The notes under the pieces were generated by a model. The model searched no databases and had not been told where the DNA came from. It saw only the letters and a program-made list of their open reading frames with translations. Positions 42,688 to 54,205 of a DNA stretch of 64,000 nucleotides are shown piece by piece (the stretch's first letter is position 1; every line of letters begins with the position of its first letter). The translations under genes were made by a program, and so were the position numbers. The stretch comes from Cryptomeria japonica (Eukaryota; Streptophyta; Pinopsida; Cupressales; Cupressaceae). The DNA is taken from NCBI RefSeq assembly GCF_030272615.1, contig NC_081415.1, positions 230,106,803 through 230,170,802 of the forward strand, given 5' to 3'.

Positions 42688-42822
42688 TATTTCATTGGTC
42701 AAGCATTAAATGTTATGTAATGGTTGTAACAAACCCTAATTAGGGTTTTCATTGTAAAATCTTGGCCATTGATCTCGAATTGATCTAAGCCATCGAATTG
42801 TATTGTAGGCACTATATAAGCC
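42688..42822 (+). promoter_or_regulatory. Main promoter block (P2) of LTR B
   Basis: TTTCATTGGTCAAGC, perfect AAACCCTAATTAGGGTTT at 42731-42748, then CACTATATAAGCCC at 42810-42823. Confidence 0.75.
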
Positions 42823-44932
42823 CTGGCATTTCATTTGTAAAGGCTAATTAGCAATAATTAGAGAGAGTTGTAAATAGTAGAAAGCAGTTAGTAGATAGAG
42901 AGTAGTTAGAAATTGATAGAATAGTAATTAGAGTAGAATAGGAGGACAGGGCAAGAAATTGTTGCCATTGATTGTAAACAAACTCCATTTTCATTGAAGT
43001 AATGGTGAAGTGTGTCGTTTCTTGCAATTTGCATGGTTTCTTGTTGAGTCTTCAATCCTAGATGGTAGATGATTAGATGAATGGAGGAAATGCGATTGAT
43101 TAATGGTGGAATTCGTATATCCATACTACTAGCAGTTTGTTGATTGCAGACTTGCCTTGTGTAGTCAACTGGAATCATTCAGCTTAAGCTCAATTTCAAT
43201 TTGTCGCTTCTTCATTGATATGCATCAACTTGATGGTGTCTATGCCTGCGGTGATGATTTGAACATCATAAAGCTTCCCTTAGAAGATCGCACTAGCCTT
43301 GTGGAGATGGTCCATTGATGTCAAAACAAGACCTAGTTAGAGTTTCATCAAAAATTAAATCATTGCTCCTACATTCTTAGTATTAGGATTAGATCTTCTC
43401 TTCGCCCTCATCCTTTTTCCATTTTTTCAAATCTAAGCCAGTAAGAGCCTGTGTTCCAGCAAAGCAGATCGGAAGTTCAATCATCAGATGTAAGTCCCCT
43501 TGTGATTCCAGCAAATCACATCATACCACTGGAGTTTATCCACACGTAGAGACCCTACTAACCAGAACATTGGAGTCATCCTAACTGATCCTTCATGCGA
43601 ATCTTCAGCAGTTAGAGACTTTATTCAAGAGAGGATAAGATGCCTTTGGGTATTTTATTCTGTGTATGATTGTGTACAAAATACACGTCAACACAAATGA
43701 AGTTTTGCAACCCTTCAATACTCTGCTCTACCGGTTTCAATCTTACCAGTATGTGAAATCTTCACACACACTGCAACACTGCCTTTATGCTCATCCTTAC
43801 TCTGTTGAAACTTCTCTTCCTCTGTTTGTTGGATTCACTTCACACCTGCTCACACTTTTCAAGTTTTGTCTCTGCCGGTTCACATACCTTACCAGTTTCT
43901 CCTTCTACACACAATTACTTAAGATTACGTGTTTTTCACTTGAACAATCTTTTCTATCTCTCTTTCATTCACAAGAATAATCACAAATCATTCCACAGCA
44001 ACAATCTCATCGATTTATACTTGTATATTTAAAAACAAGTTTTCCTGCCAAAAACAAATTCAAACTTCAGGCGGTTAGGGTTTCTTTCCTTCGACCAAAT
44101 CTGATTCGATCTGTCTTGGATCGTTCACCTGCTATGGGGAGATGCATTTGTACACGTTTTTATTCATCCAATGCATGTTTTCTAAAAATATTAAACTTTA
44201 CCCTGCTTTACGGCCTTGATCTTTGTCGACCTCATTTCATCTAGCGGTTTCTAACTGAAAGTCAATCTGCAATCGGATTTTGTGCCCTGATCACCATGCT
44301 AACAACTACCTGATCATTCTCTGTCATCCATTCTTCCTCGAGCTGCAACAGTCAGATAATATCCCATGATTTGTGGATTTATCATTTAATGACCATCAAT
44401 TACACGGACAGCCATGTCAATGAACATTTTATCAACCTCTGCATGTTTGCCACCTCAGCTCCCCATGGCACACATCGGCATACTTTCAACTCACTGACAA
44501 AGGGTCGGTTCAACCCTGAACAGCCTTGTCGGTACAAACCCTTCTACTGGTACAAACCTTTACTGGTATGCCTAATACATAGGTCAACTACTGTTATCGA
44601 CATCACATCATACTGACAGTTCATCTTGCCTTCCGGTATGTCTTCATGCCATTCGTTCAGTTCAGCTCATCGGGTGTTGTTGTGATTCATCTAACATTTC
44701 GCCTCTTCATCACAAACAAACAACCAACCATTATACCAGTTTAAGCCTTACTAGTTAATATTCAGGCATGCCAACTCACTCCTACATCTCACCTCATACC
44801 GGTGATCTCATCTGTCAACACATAATCTTACTTCTCTTCTTTATGTTGGTTCAATCTTCTTCATACCGAGTTGACACACACTACCGGTAGCATGCAATAC
44901 CGGTTGACATCAATGACAACTCAATCTCAACA

Positions 44933-44946
44933 ATCTCCCCCTTTGG
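44933..44946 (-). other. Copia G polypurine tract
   Basis: Minus-strand CCAAAGGGGGAGAT immediately before the LTR start TGTTGAGATTGAG, the standard plant copia arrangement. Confidence 0.85.
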
Positions 44947-45171
44947 CATTGATGTCAACAATTTTTGTTCTGGTTTCTCTCCCTCTTTGACAACAATGGC
45001 AAAGGGAACCTTAGTCTGACACCAAACATACTACCAGAGTCTAACCATAATCTCTCCCTTGTCTCCAACTAGTAGGACACATTCTCCCCCTGTGTCCATG
45101 CTTCATGATTCAAGAGTCATAAGATAGTAACATTTGTTGACTCCCTCTGAACCATACACCTCCCTACACAT

Positions 45172-46351
45172 TTAAGTGCTTCCGAATGGTGGGACAACTC
45201 CCATCTTTTGTCTCAAATACTCAAATGGGCCCAAAGGAAGTGGCTTGGTAAATATGTTAGCAATCCGCTCACCAGTTGGAACATATTCTACTATGACCTC
45301 CTTGTCTGCTACCTTCTCCCTCAAGAAGTGATACTTGATTGCAATGTGTTTTGTTCTTGAGTGCATAACTGGATTCTTGGAGATGTTGATTGCACTTGAG
45401 TTATCACACCGGATAGGAATAGGTTCAGGTATCTCCACCTGCATGTCCTTCAGTGTCTACTTTATCCACAATACCTATGAACAACATGTAACAACTATTA
45501 TATACTCTGCCTCAATAGTAGTTAATGACACTGAATCTTGCTTCTTGTTGTGCCATGATACTAACCGGTATCCTAAGTAGAAGGCACCTTCACTTGTACT
45601 CTTCTAGTCATCAATACTTCCTGCCCAATTTGCATCAGTATAAGCCTGCAAAGAGAAGTCTCCTTTCTTTGGATACCACATACCATAACTGATAGTTCCT
45701 TGCAGATACCTGAAGATTCTCCTGACTACATTTAAGTGAGACTGTTTAGGAGCAGCTAGTTTGCTCAACTTACAACCGGTAACCATGGAAATACTTACCA
45801 ATTTGTTGTCCTCCATTTGAAATTTCTTCAACATGTCTTTAGCATACTTGGTTTGTGAGATGAAAATTCCTTTCTCCTGTTGTGAGATCTGCAAACCAAG
45901 AAAATAGGACAACTCACCCAGCATGGACATCTCATATTTGTCTTCATCTGATCTGCAAATTCTTTGCACATGATGTCTTTGTCTCCACCAAAGATAATAT
46001 CATCCACATATACAACAACTATAATCATGTAATCTCCATTTACCTTGACATACAAGTTGTTGTCTGCATTCCCTTTCTGAAATCCTTGCTTCTTCAAGTA
46101 TTTGTCTAACTGGAATACCATGCTCTCGGAGCCTGCTTCAAACCATACAAGGCTTTCTTCAACCGGCATACAAAACTCTCATCATGATGTAAAAGATAAC
46201 CCTCTGGTTGTTCCATATACACCTCTTCTTCAAGGTTACCATTCAAAAATGCCGATTTGACGTCCATTTGGTACACCTTGTAACCTTTATAGGCAAAGAA
46301 AGCTAAAAACATTCTTATTGCCTCTAACCTAGCAACCGGTGCAAAGGTTTT
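45172..46351 (-). pseudogene. pol: Copia G pol 3' part: RT and RNase H remnants
   Basis: Minus-strand pieces in order: FAPVARLEAIRMFLAF and YQMDVKSAFLNGNLEEEVYM; KKALYGLKQAPRAWY, then a frame change; VYVDDIIFGG (the RT active site); GELSYFLGLQI and KYAKDMLKKF; and, after SISMVTGCKLSK, a jump to APKQSHLNVVRRIFRYL. The jump marks an internal deletion of the usual segment between these motifs. RNase H: AYTDANWAGS, a stop at 45604, then CDNSSAINISKNPVMHSRTK and the C-terminal end near 45172. Several frameshifts and stops make it inactive. Confidence 0.9.
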
Positions 46352-48013
46352 TGTTAACACAAAAGATCGCACCCTTGCTGAGCTATCAACTCAGTAACCT
46401 TGTGAAACATGGAGACAACCCCGAAGTGTGGGACCTTGCGCAAGGGGGTTAAATCTCCGGAGAAGGCCAGCTTCCTTCTCAATCCAGGTGCAAGTGTTGA
46501 ACCAACTCAACACTTCAAAACTAACTCCTAAGCCCATCCTAACAAATTGCAGAGGTAAAGGGAAGAGAGAATGCTTGAAATAAAAGAAGCTGATGCACCA
46601 AGACAAGATTGTTCCTCTTCCCACCCGAAATGGCACAAGGAATCAACTGAAATACCCAAGAGATGCACAAACTTCAGTTGCATGAGTGACCCAAACGCAT
46701 GTGTGGAGGTTAGAATTTGCTAAGTGTCAAGAGGGGAGAAGGATTCCCACAAGCCACACTTAGAAAAAACAAGTTAACACAGCATATATGGAGAGAAGAG
46801 CCACAAAACATACACCTATGATGAAGGTAAGGAAATATACACAACATGCATAAGTTGAAGGAAGGCAAGAATGTAATTCCAATTCATTCAAAGGCCAAAG
46901 GCCAAATTTATAGTTGCATAAATGCAAGATAAATACAAGAGAAGTGGGAGAGAATAGAATAGCTCAAGCCAGCAGGGAGAGAACCCTTTACAATGAGGCT
47001 TAACAACCTTTATATAGAAAAAATGGTTACAAGGGTGATCATGACCCCTGCATGTCAATCTGGAAGTGCAGGGAAGTGCATGCACTTGACTTGTACATGC
47101 AAGCAACCTAGCCATACCCATAAAGGGCAATTTTGAGAAGGTGGATTGACTAAACTTCCAAAGTCAAACATGATATAAGTCACCAAGCATGGCCCCGTAC
47201 CTCCCTTGATGGAAATCGTGCCAAAACTGTCGGAGCATTAAAAGCCTTGAGTGTTGATCACGCCATCCGGGAGTGTCGCTAGTTGGAAAGAAGCCCGGAG
47301 ACTTCGGAAGCTCGGACTCCTGAAGTGAGGAAGACAAGGGAAGGAGCAAGGAACTTCGGAACCTCGGGGTTCCGGAGTTCTAGGGAAGAAACGAAAGGGC
47401 TAAAGAGAGAAGGGGAACTTCGAAACCTCGGGGTTCCGGAGTTCTGGGATAGGAGAAGCTTAAGAGGTGAAGGAAGGGAGGCTAGGAACTTCGGAACCTT
47501 GGGGTTCCAGAGTTTCGAAGGAGGAGGGAGAAAGGCTAAGGAGAGGAGGGGCTAAGCTAGGGAAGGAACTTCGGAACCTCGGGGTTCCGGAGTTCCGAAG
47601 AAACTAGAAAAAAAAGCTGAGGGAAGCAAGGGAACTTCGGAACCTCGGGGTTCCGGAGTTCCGAAGAAACTGGAAAAAAAAGCTGAGGGAAGCAAGGGAA
47701 CTTCGGAACCTCGGGGTTCCGGAGTTCTGGAGCAGGAAAGAAAGTGGCTAACGCAAAGAACTTTGGAACCTTGGGGTTCCGGAGTTCCGGAAAAGGAAGA
47801 AGGAAGGAGACAAGGGCAAAGAACTTCGGAACCTCGGAGTTCCGAAGTTTCGGGGGAAGAGAAAAAGAGGGCTTAGGAACTTCCAACAAGGCAACACTTC
47901 AAACCTCATGATTCCATCGTCTTCTCTTGATCAATTTTGAAGCAACGCTGGTCCATAGAACGTATCTCTAATCAGTTCTGGCCAATGGACCAAGGTGTCA
48001 CAAAATGACAACA
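46352..48013 (-). repeat. Element F 3' LTR
   Basis: 1662 bp from TGTTAACACAA to ATGACAACA (plus strand). Minus-strand TATA CTATATAAAGG at 47007-47017. The palindrome array lies upstream of the TATA, in U3. No clear purine tract borders it at 48014. Confidence 0.9.
47349..47855 (-). repeat. Array of 8 palindromes in F LTR
   Basis: Copies near 47349, 47420, 47486, 47565, 47631, 47697, 47758 and 47821; spacing 61-80 bp. Arms GGAACTTCGGAACC / GGTTCCGGAGTTCC around TCGG. The last copy differs but pairs well (CTTCGGAAC/GTTCCGAAG). A weak related copy is near 47290. The 110-aa frame on the opposite strand is a repeat by-product. The 5' LTR keeps only one full unit (about 62151-62184). Confidence 0.92.
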
Positions 48014-48245
48014 TTTTTGGCGATTTCTGCGGGATGCTTGCCTGCTAAGCATGAAGTCCAGAAAAGCCTTAAGCGTCCATTGGGCACTGAGTCATCGAAA
48101 GACCCAAACATGTGTGTGCCATCACTTGGAGGAAAACTAGAAACTAAAGTGCACACTCTCTTAAGGAGAACGTGGCATGTGCATAAGCACTTATGAAAGC
48201 AAAACAACTTCTAGTCTAATATTTACATAGTCATCAACACCCTCT

Positions 48246-49244
48246 TTAGAAGCAGGGCTTGAGATGAATCCCATTCACTGGGATTGGAAGAACTTCGCCA
48301 TCAAGCTTGGAGAGATGAAATGCATTGGCCTCCTTGCAACTAGTGATGACATATAGACCACTCCAGATAGCATCAAATTTGGAGTGTCGCCCAACTTTGG
48401 CTCTATCTGCATCCCACTTGAGAACTAGCTCTCCTTCTTTGAAGACCCTATGAGTTGCCTTTTTGTCAAAAACCTTCTTGATCTGCTCTTGATGAGTCTC
48501 AAGTGTATGCATAGCCTTACTTTTAACCTCCTCCAGCTCCATCAGCTCAACTAGCCTTACTGTCATGGCATCATTCTCTGTCAATTCCAGCTGATGTGCT
48601 AGTTCAAGAGAGGGTAACTCCACGGAAGTTGGGAGTCTTGCTTCCTTCCCATATACTAGCATGAAAGGGGAGTTACCAATCACCCTCTTGGGTGTGATCC
48701 TGTCAGCCCATAAGGCTGTCTTCAACTTAATATGAAATGCCGTCTGATTGTCTTCAATTGTCCTTTTAACTATCCCAATGAGGTTCTTTTTGGAAGATTC
48801 AGCTAAGCCATTACCCTGAGGGTAATAGTTGGATGATGTCTTCAAGTATACACCATTCTTAACTACCCAAGAACTGATTTGGGCTCCAGCAAATGCCCTG
48901 GCATTGTCTGATATGATGGTGGGGGGGACACCGAATCTTATCACAATTCCCTCAAGGAATTCCAACACTGAGGCCTCAGTGGCATCCCTCAATGCACCTG
49001 CCTCTGTCCACCTAGTGAAGTAATCTGTTGCGGCCAAGATCCACTTATGGCCAGCACTAGAAGGTGGGTTTATCATGCCAATGAAGTCTAAACCCCATTG
49101 GGCGAACGGTTGATCTGCTTGGATGGGATGAAGAGGTAGGGAAGCTAGTCTTTGCTTCCGAGAGAACAGAGCACATTTCTTGCAATTATTCACCCATCTA
49201 TGTGAGTCACTGAATAAGGATGGCCAGTAATAACCAGCCCTCAT
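48246..49244 (-). pseudogene. pol: Element F integrase, 332 open codons
   Basis: Open from 49244 to a stop at 48246. Partial zinc site (WVNNCKKCALFSR), then catalytic D in QWGLDFIGMI, D in IISDNARAF and E in GNGLAESSKKNLI; then the C-terminal region with KRVIGNSPFMLVYGKEARLP and KVGRHSKFDAIWSGLYVI. No chromodomain. Catalytic residues look intact although the upstream pol is broken. Confidence 0.92.
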
Positions 49245-49367
49245 TATTTTGATAGTCGTAGTCCTTGCAGAGAGGTGGCTCCTTGAAGAGCCATCATGAA
49301 ATTCCTCTAACAGTCTGCTGACTTGGTTTTGCTCAATGCATCTTAGTAAGACTCCATTAGAGTCTTT

Positions 49368-50174
49368 TCAGAAAAGAGTTCCATTCACTAAGACATAGGG
49401 AATGGACTGCAACCTGAAGAGTCTTCTTTTGGTCTGGTCCAGACCTTGAGGGTATCTACCTTCCATTAAGAAGGTGGTCATGTCACCTACCCAATTGAAT
49501 TGAGTGTTGTTGTCAATTGGTTGATCCTCTTGTAACACAAGGGCGACCTCTGAAGTACTCTTAGAAGATGAGACAAGTTGTTCACATAGGCCCCTGCCTC
49601 TTACAAGCTTGGTGATCTTGATGTTGATGTCATACTCCATGACCATGGTTATCCACTCAGCCCTCTTCTCATTGATGTCCTTGTTTAGAAGGAAATCTTT
49701 GACACTTGCATGTGGAACTAAGAGCTGGATCTTGTTGTTGGACAACACGTGTCTGAAATTTTTTAATGCCCTTACAACATTGAGGACTTGCTTCTCTACA
49801 TAGCTATACTTAAGCTCATAGTCCTTTAGCCCCTCACTAAAGAAAGCAATAGGTTGCTCCAAATTGTCATCATTCGGCTGTGTTACGACAGCTGAGATGT
49901 TAGATTCTCCTCCGAAGGTATAGAGGATAAAATCCCTTTCGTAATTAGGATTGACAAGGGTAGGGGCCTAAGCAATTGCTTTTTTGATCTCTTCAAAACC
50001 GACCCTTCCCTCCTTGGTCCAACTGAAAGCCAAGTTTTTCTTCAACATGGAAGTGAGGGGTTTTACCATGGTGGCAAGGTTGGGAATGAACCTCCTCACA
50101 AAGTTGATCCTACCAAGGAGACTTTCCAATCCTTTCTTGTGACTAGGGAGTGGAAGAGAAAGAATAGCCTCCAC
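49368..50174 (-). pseudogene. pol: Element F RT connection and degenerate RNase H
   Basis: Connection: LGRINFVRRFIPNLATMVKP and AFSWTKEGRVGFEEIKKA, then a stop. RNase H follows: LYTFGGESNISAVVTQ where an Asp is expected, EKQVLNVVRALKNFRH, PHASVKDFLLNKD where TDH is usual, and GRGLCEQLVSS where an ADALSR-like motif is usual. The acidic catalytic residues are therefore mostly gone, as reported for Tat elements that carry a second RNase H. Confidence 0.8.
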
Positions 50175-50300
50175 TCACTCTGGATGAATGGTCAAACCCT
50201 CTTTGGATACGATGTGTCCTAGCAATTTTCCTTGATTAGTAGCAAATACACACTTGCTAGGGTTCAAGGACACACCATACTCCCTGCATTTCATGAACAC

Positions 50301-51188
50301 CTACTCAAGATGACCAAGATGGTCAGCTGCATGCTTCGAAAAAATAGTTATGTCATCAAGGTATACAAGCACAAACTTTGCTAATACACCCTTGAAAGCC
50401 ATGTCCATTGCTCTTTGGAACGTAGCACCTACATTGGTTAGCCCAAAGGGCATTTTACAATAAGCATAGGTACCCCACTTAGTAGTAAATGCAGTCTTGT
50501 ATTGGTCTGATTCTTGGACCAAGATCTGATTGTAGCCTGAATACCCATCCAAGAATGAAAATCTTTCTGAGCCAATGACCTTTTGGAGAATCTGCTCCAT
50601 AGAGGGAAGGGGATAATGATCCTTGAGGGAGGCTCTATTGAGATCCCTGAAGTCTACACATAACCTGATTTCCCCATTCTTCTTCCTTACAGGGACAAGG
50701 TTGGCCACCCAGGAGGAGTGCTTGATAGGGAAGATGATATTGGCTTCTATGAGCTTGGTCAACTCCTTCCTCATTAGTGACTAAATTTTGGGGTTTATTG
50801 GCCTTTTCTTTTGTCTAATTGGCTTTGCATCTAGGTCTAGCTCTATGGTATGTTGGGCTTAGCTAGGGTCAAAACCCTTCAAGTCTTCATAGGTCCAAGC
50901 AACTATGTCATCATATTGTTGGCAAAGCTCAACAAAGGCCTCTTGCTCAGTTGAGGAACACACCTTGCCCAAGTTCAAGGACCTACCCTCAGCAACAACA
51001 GGCTTGTAATCACCCCTCTTTGCAGCCAAGTTCATTTTCTTCTTCAACTGATCATCTGAGTTGAAAATGCCTTCCAAGGTAACTAGACCTTTAGGCAACT
51101 TATTGGAGTTGAGCTGCATGATTTGATCTCCATACTGGTCTTGCAGCTTAGGCTGATTTTTGGCAGAAAAATCTGCTTCATTTTGCAA
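50301..51188 (-). pseudogene. pol: Element F RT with upstream linker
   Basis: Linker (50859-51188) with KVCSSTEQEAFVELCQQYDD and WTYEDLKGFDPS, followed by stops near 50780-50860. RT (to 50301): WVANLVPVRKKNGEIRLCVD, FLDGYSGYNQILVQ, KMPFGLTNVGATFQRAMDMA and VYLDDITIFSKH, i.e. a YLDD box. Very similar to element A RT. Confidence 0.92.
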
Positions 51189-51224
51189 GAAGTTGACGAT
51201 CTGTTGATCGCTTTCGAATACTTG

Positions 51225-51700
51225 TCAATTTACTTGATTGTCTGGGACAGCAGGCCTTACAACAAGCTTGATGTGTTGCTCCTTCTCACTTGCAACATGC
51301 GTTGGTATGTCGAACTGAGCACCAACCACTGCAAGCCTATCAACATGCTTGTTCTGACCTCTAGGAATGCTCTGGATATTGAAGGCCTCGAATCCTTCAA
51401 TCAAATCCCAAACCCCGTGTTTGTATGATTTGAGTAGGTTATTTTTGGCTACACTTTGGGCTTGGATGTGGTTAACAACCAACTCACTATCTCCAAATAC
51501 TTGCAAAGATCTAATCTTTCTACTTAGTTCAAGTTGGAGACCTTGGATCAAGGCTTCATACTCAACGACATTGTTGGTGCAACCAAATTGAAGCCTAAAA
51601 GAGAAGAAATATTTCTCCTATTTAGGAGAAACAAGCATCACACCGGCACCTGCACCATTCTTGTTTCTTGAACCATCAAAAATCATGTTCCATAACCCCT
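51225..51700 (-). pseudogene. pol: Element F archaeal-type RNase H upstream of RT
   Basis: FDGSRNKNGAGAGVMLVSPK near 51690-51630 (first D), one stop, then NNVVEYEALIQGLQ (E), QVFGDSELVVNHIQ (D), VWDLIEGFEAFNIQSIPRG and NKHVDRLAVVGA (last D). It ends at a stop at 51225. Same location, between protease and RT, as in element A. Confidence 0.85.
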
Positions 51701-51818
51701 CTGAGTCTCCTTGTGTCTTGATAAGGTTAGGGATAGGAGTATCCTCTTCATGGATACAATAGGTGTCAAGCCCAGTCTCTTGAGTCTCAGCTAATGGATC
51801 AAATTGAAAAGCATTGGC

Positions 51819-52365
51819 TCATTCGTCCAGCAAGCAATCAGGAACATCTTGCAAAAGAGTAGCAGGCTCACAGATGGCACACTCCTCCCCCTCTTCATGC
51901 AAAGTGCAATTCATGTTTATAGGGCTAGGGGTGTAGGGATCTATGTGGTTTTGGGCAATGGGTTCTTCCCTTATGGTGACCTTGGTACCATACCTTGATC
52001 GAAATAGCATATAGGACCAGTCAGAAGACAGGTACCCACCTATCTTGGTTGTGAAGTCTCTAGACAGGCAGATGGCAAAGAAGGCAGGGAGGTCGATGAT
52101 TGATATGTCTTGCAAGACAATGCAACTAGGGCATGCATGCAAGGTTAACTTCCAGCAATGCAAGTGTGACCTCTAGGTATGCTTTGGTGACAGGTTCGTA
52201 TTCTATGCCAAGAAAATCAGCTACCTTCTTAGGCATGACTAAGCTACTAGCTCCTGAATCTATCATGCAATTGTGAACCAAATTATCTCCTATAATTAAG
52301 GAGAGATAGAAGGGGGGAGGCTTGCTGATCTTTCTTGAATCTTCCTCCTCCTTGGGTTGCACCAA
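51819..52365 (-). pseudogene. pol: Element F protease
   Basis: FYLSLIIGDNLVHNCMIDSG then ASSLVMPKKVADFLGIEYEP in one register. After a frame change: DISIIDLPAFFAICLSRDF and IGGYLSSDWSYMLF. A Cys/His-rich stretch follows (NCTLHEEGEECAICEP). The DSG active site is present. Broken by one frameshift near 52140. Confidence 0.85.
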
Positions 52366-52500
52366 ACTGGTGGAGACTGCCTTTCCACTGACTGCTGCCT
52401 CATCTCATGACTGATTGACATCCTTTAGTGCCTCTTTAAACAAATCCCTTTGAGATGGGATTGAAAGGGCCTCCCATATAGTGACGTTGAGGTTGGCCTT

Positions 52501-54083
52501 TGTAATGTCCCTACTAGTTAGGGATCATTGTCCTGCAAAACAGATTGTTAGAACACAACAAAAATATATATACATAACTAATCTAATTTGCAATTAAAGT
52601 TCAATTACTTAATTAACACTACTTTCAATTCTTTAAAATAAAAAGGATACGAATGCCATACGAAGATGTCCTTAGGCAGCTGTGAAGCTCGCCTTCTTGG
52701 AACCCATCTTGGTTCCAAGTCATCCAGGAAATCGAAGGTGAATTCGATTCCTGTCTTGGATATAACTTCTTACACCCAAGCCATCCAGGAAATCAAAGGT
52801 TAATTCGATTCCTGTCTTGGATGTAACTTCTTACACCCAAGCCATCCAAGAAATCGAAGGTTAATTCGATTCCTGTCTTGGATGTAACTTCTTACACCCA
52901 AGCCATCCAGGAAATCGAAGGTTAATTCGATTCTTGTCTTGGGTGTAATTTCTTACACCCAAGCCATCCAAGGAAGACCATATGTCAATTCCTTGCCTTG
53001 GATGATGCATCTCATCATCCAAGTCCATCAAAGGGAACCGGCCAGATCCGTCTCTTCTTGGATGAACTTAGTCAACCAAGCCATATATATGCATATAGAT
53101 ATTCAGTATATACTGCCTACCAGGGATTATCATAATCCCTCCATTAGGCTAAAGGAATTTCTTACATATAGCCTCCATCATATAATCACATTAATATTAC
53201 ATTTTATAATTCATTATTGTTTTCCATTCCATGATTTACGTCTTCATTTACATATTCTTTAATCTTTCTAATGATCCTAACTATACATACATATTCTACA
53301 TAGATTCCTATCTTTATTGCTACATTCATATAAGTAATCATTAGAGATATATGTATTCATAAAAATGCATTAATATATATGTGTGTGTGTGGCACACATG
53401 TCCACACACATATATACCTTAAGACTTCTTAACCCCTCTTACCTGTACGCAGATTGTAGCCTACGGTTGGAGTTCGCACTGTAGATGTCGCCTGCAGATT
53501 GGGAGGCATACCACAAAGAACACAAATGTTACTTCCCGTAACTTGATAACGATTCTGATCTGATCTTATCAATGCTGATCTCACTAGATGCTTTTGATTC
53601 CTTCCCTTTATATCTCTCAATTTGAGGGAGAGGTCACGCCTCTTCATCATGTATGCCCTTTGGCAAGAGACACACCCTTTCACCATTATCACCCTTTGAA
53701 AGAGTGCAACTCTTCATTATTTCTACCATTTGAAAGGGACACAACCTTTCATAATCAAATCTGCACTTATTATTTAAATCAGATCTGCACTTCTCATTAC
53801 CAAATTATCCCCCCCTCAAATGAGGTTTTCTTCTCCCTTTTATATATCATTGTTGAGGGAGTCACAACTTTTCCTTTCATGTCTTTTGACTTTTCATTAA
53901 CTTAATTAATTTTTAATTAATCATATTTAATTATATCATTTTATATTTTAATTTTATTATTATCATTTATTATTAAATTCTACTTCAAAGTGGGGATATT
54001 ATTATAATTTATTATTAAATTCTATTTCAAAGTGGGGATATTATTATCATTTATTATTAAATTCTATTTCAAAGTGGGGATAT
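52501..54083 (+). mobile_element. LTR-like insertion, 1583 bp, truncated 3' end
   Basis: Begins TGTAATGTCCC like the chromovirus D LTR and ends ...AAGTGGGGATAT where GGGATATTACA would be expected. It contains a palindrome array at 52695-53083, an AT/GT/CA inverted repeat at 53373-53416, and three copies of a ~46-bp AT-rich unit ending AAAGTGGGGATAT (53965-54083). No coding frame. Probably a solo or partial chromovirus-type LTR. Confidence 0.7.
52695..53083. repeat. CTTGG...CCAAG palindrome array in the LTR-like insertion
   Basis: Stems: CTTGGAACC/GGTTCCAAG (52696-52719), CTTGGATGTAA/TTACACCCAAG repeated with a ~67-bp period to about 52965 (one copy perfect: CTTGGGTGTAA/TTACACCCAAG), CTTGGATGATG/CATCATCCAAG (52986-53012) and a weaker one near 53058-53082. 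AATCGAA/TTCGATT stems alternate with them. The inner arm sequence differs between stems but remains complementary. Confidence 0.88.
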
Positions 54084-54205
54084 TGCCTTTCCACTGACTG
54101 CTGCCTCATCTCATGACTGATTGACATCCTTTAGTGCCTCTTTAAACAAATCCCTTTGAGATGGGATTGAAAGGGCCTCCCATATAGTGACGTTGAGGTT
54201 GGCCT

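Larger units (their letters stand above)
39423..43693 (+). mobile_element. Solo LTR B of the element-A family
   Basis: 4271 bp from TGTTGTGACG to ACGTCAACA, with perfect TSD CAAAT at 39418-39422 and 43694-43698. No internal region, so it is a product of LTR-LTR recombination. It carries the palindrome array, upstream TATA (41823), intron-like segment, telo-box promoter and the conserved GATGTAAGTCCCC donor-like site near 43486. Confidence 0.95.
39413..44932 (-). repeat. Copia G 3' LTR, split by LTR B
   Basis: On the plus strand it runs TGTTGCAAAT (39413-39422), is interrupted by solo LTR B plus a CAAAT duplicate, and resumes at 43699 to ...AATCTCAACA at 44932; about 1.24 kb of its own. It is rich in ACCGGT/TACCGG phrases. 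Its far flank cannot be compared because the 5' end is outside the window. Confidence 0.75.

Noticed and set aside
47283-47889. 90-aa and 110-aa frames on opposite strands
   Set aside because: Both are translations of the palindrome array in the F LTR.
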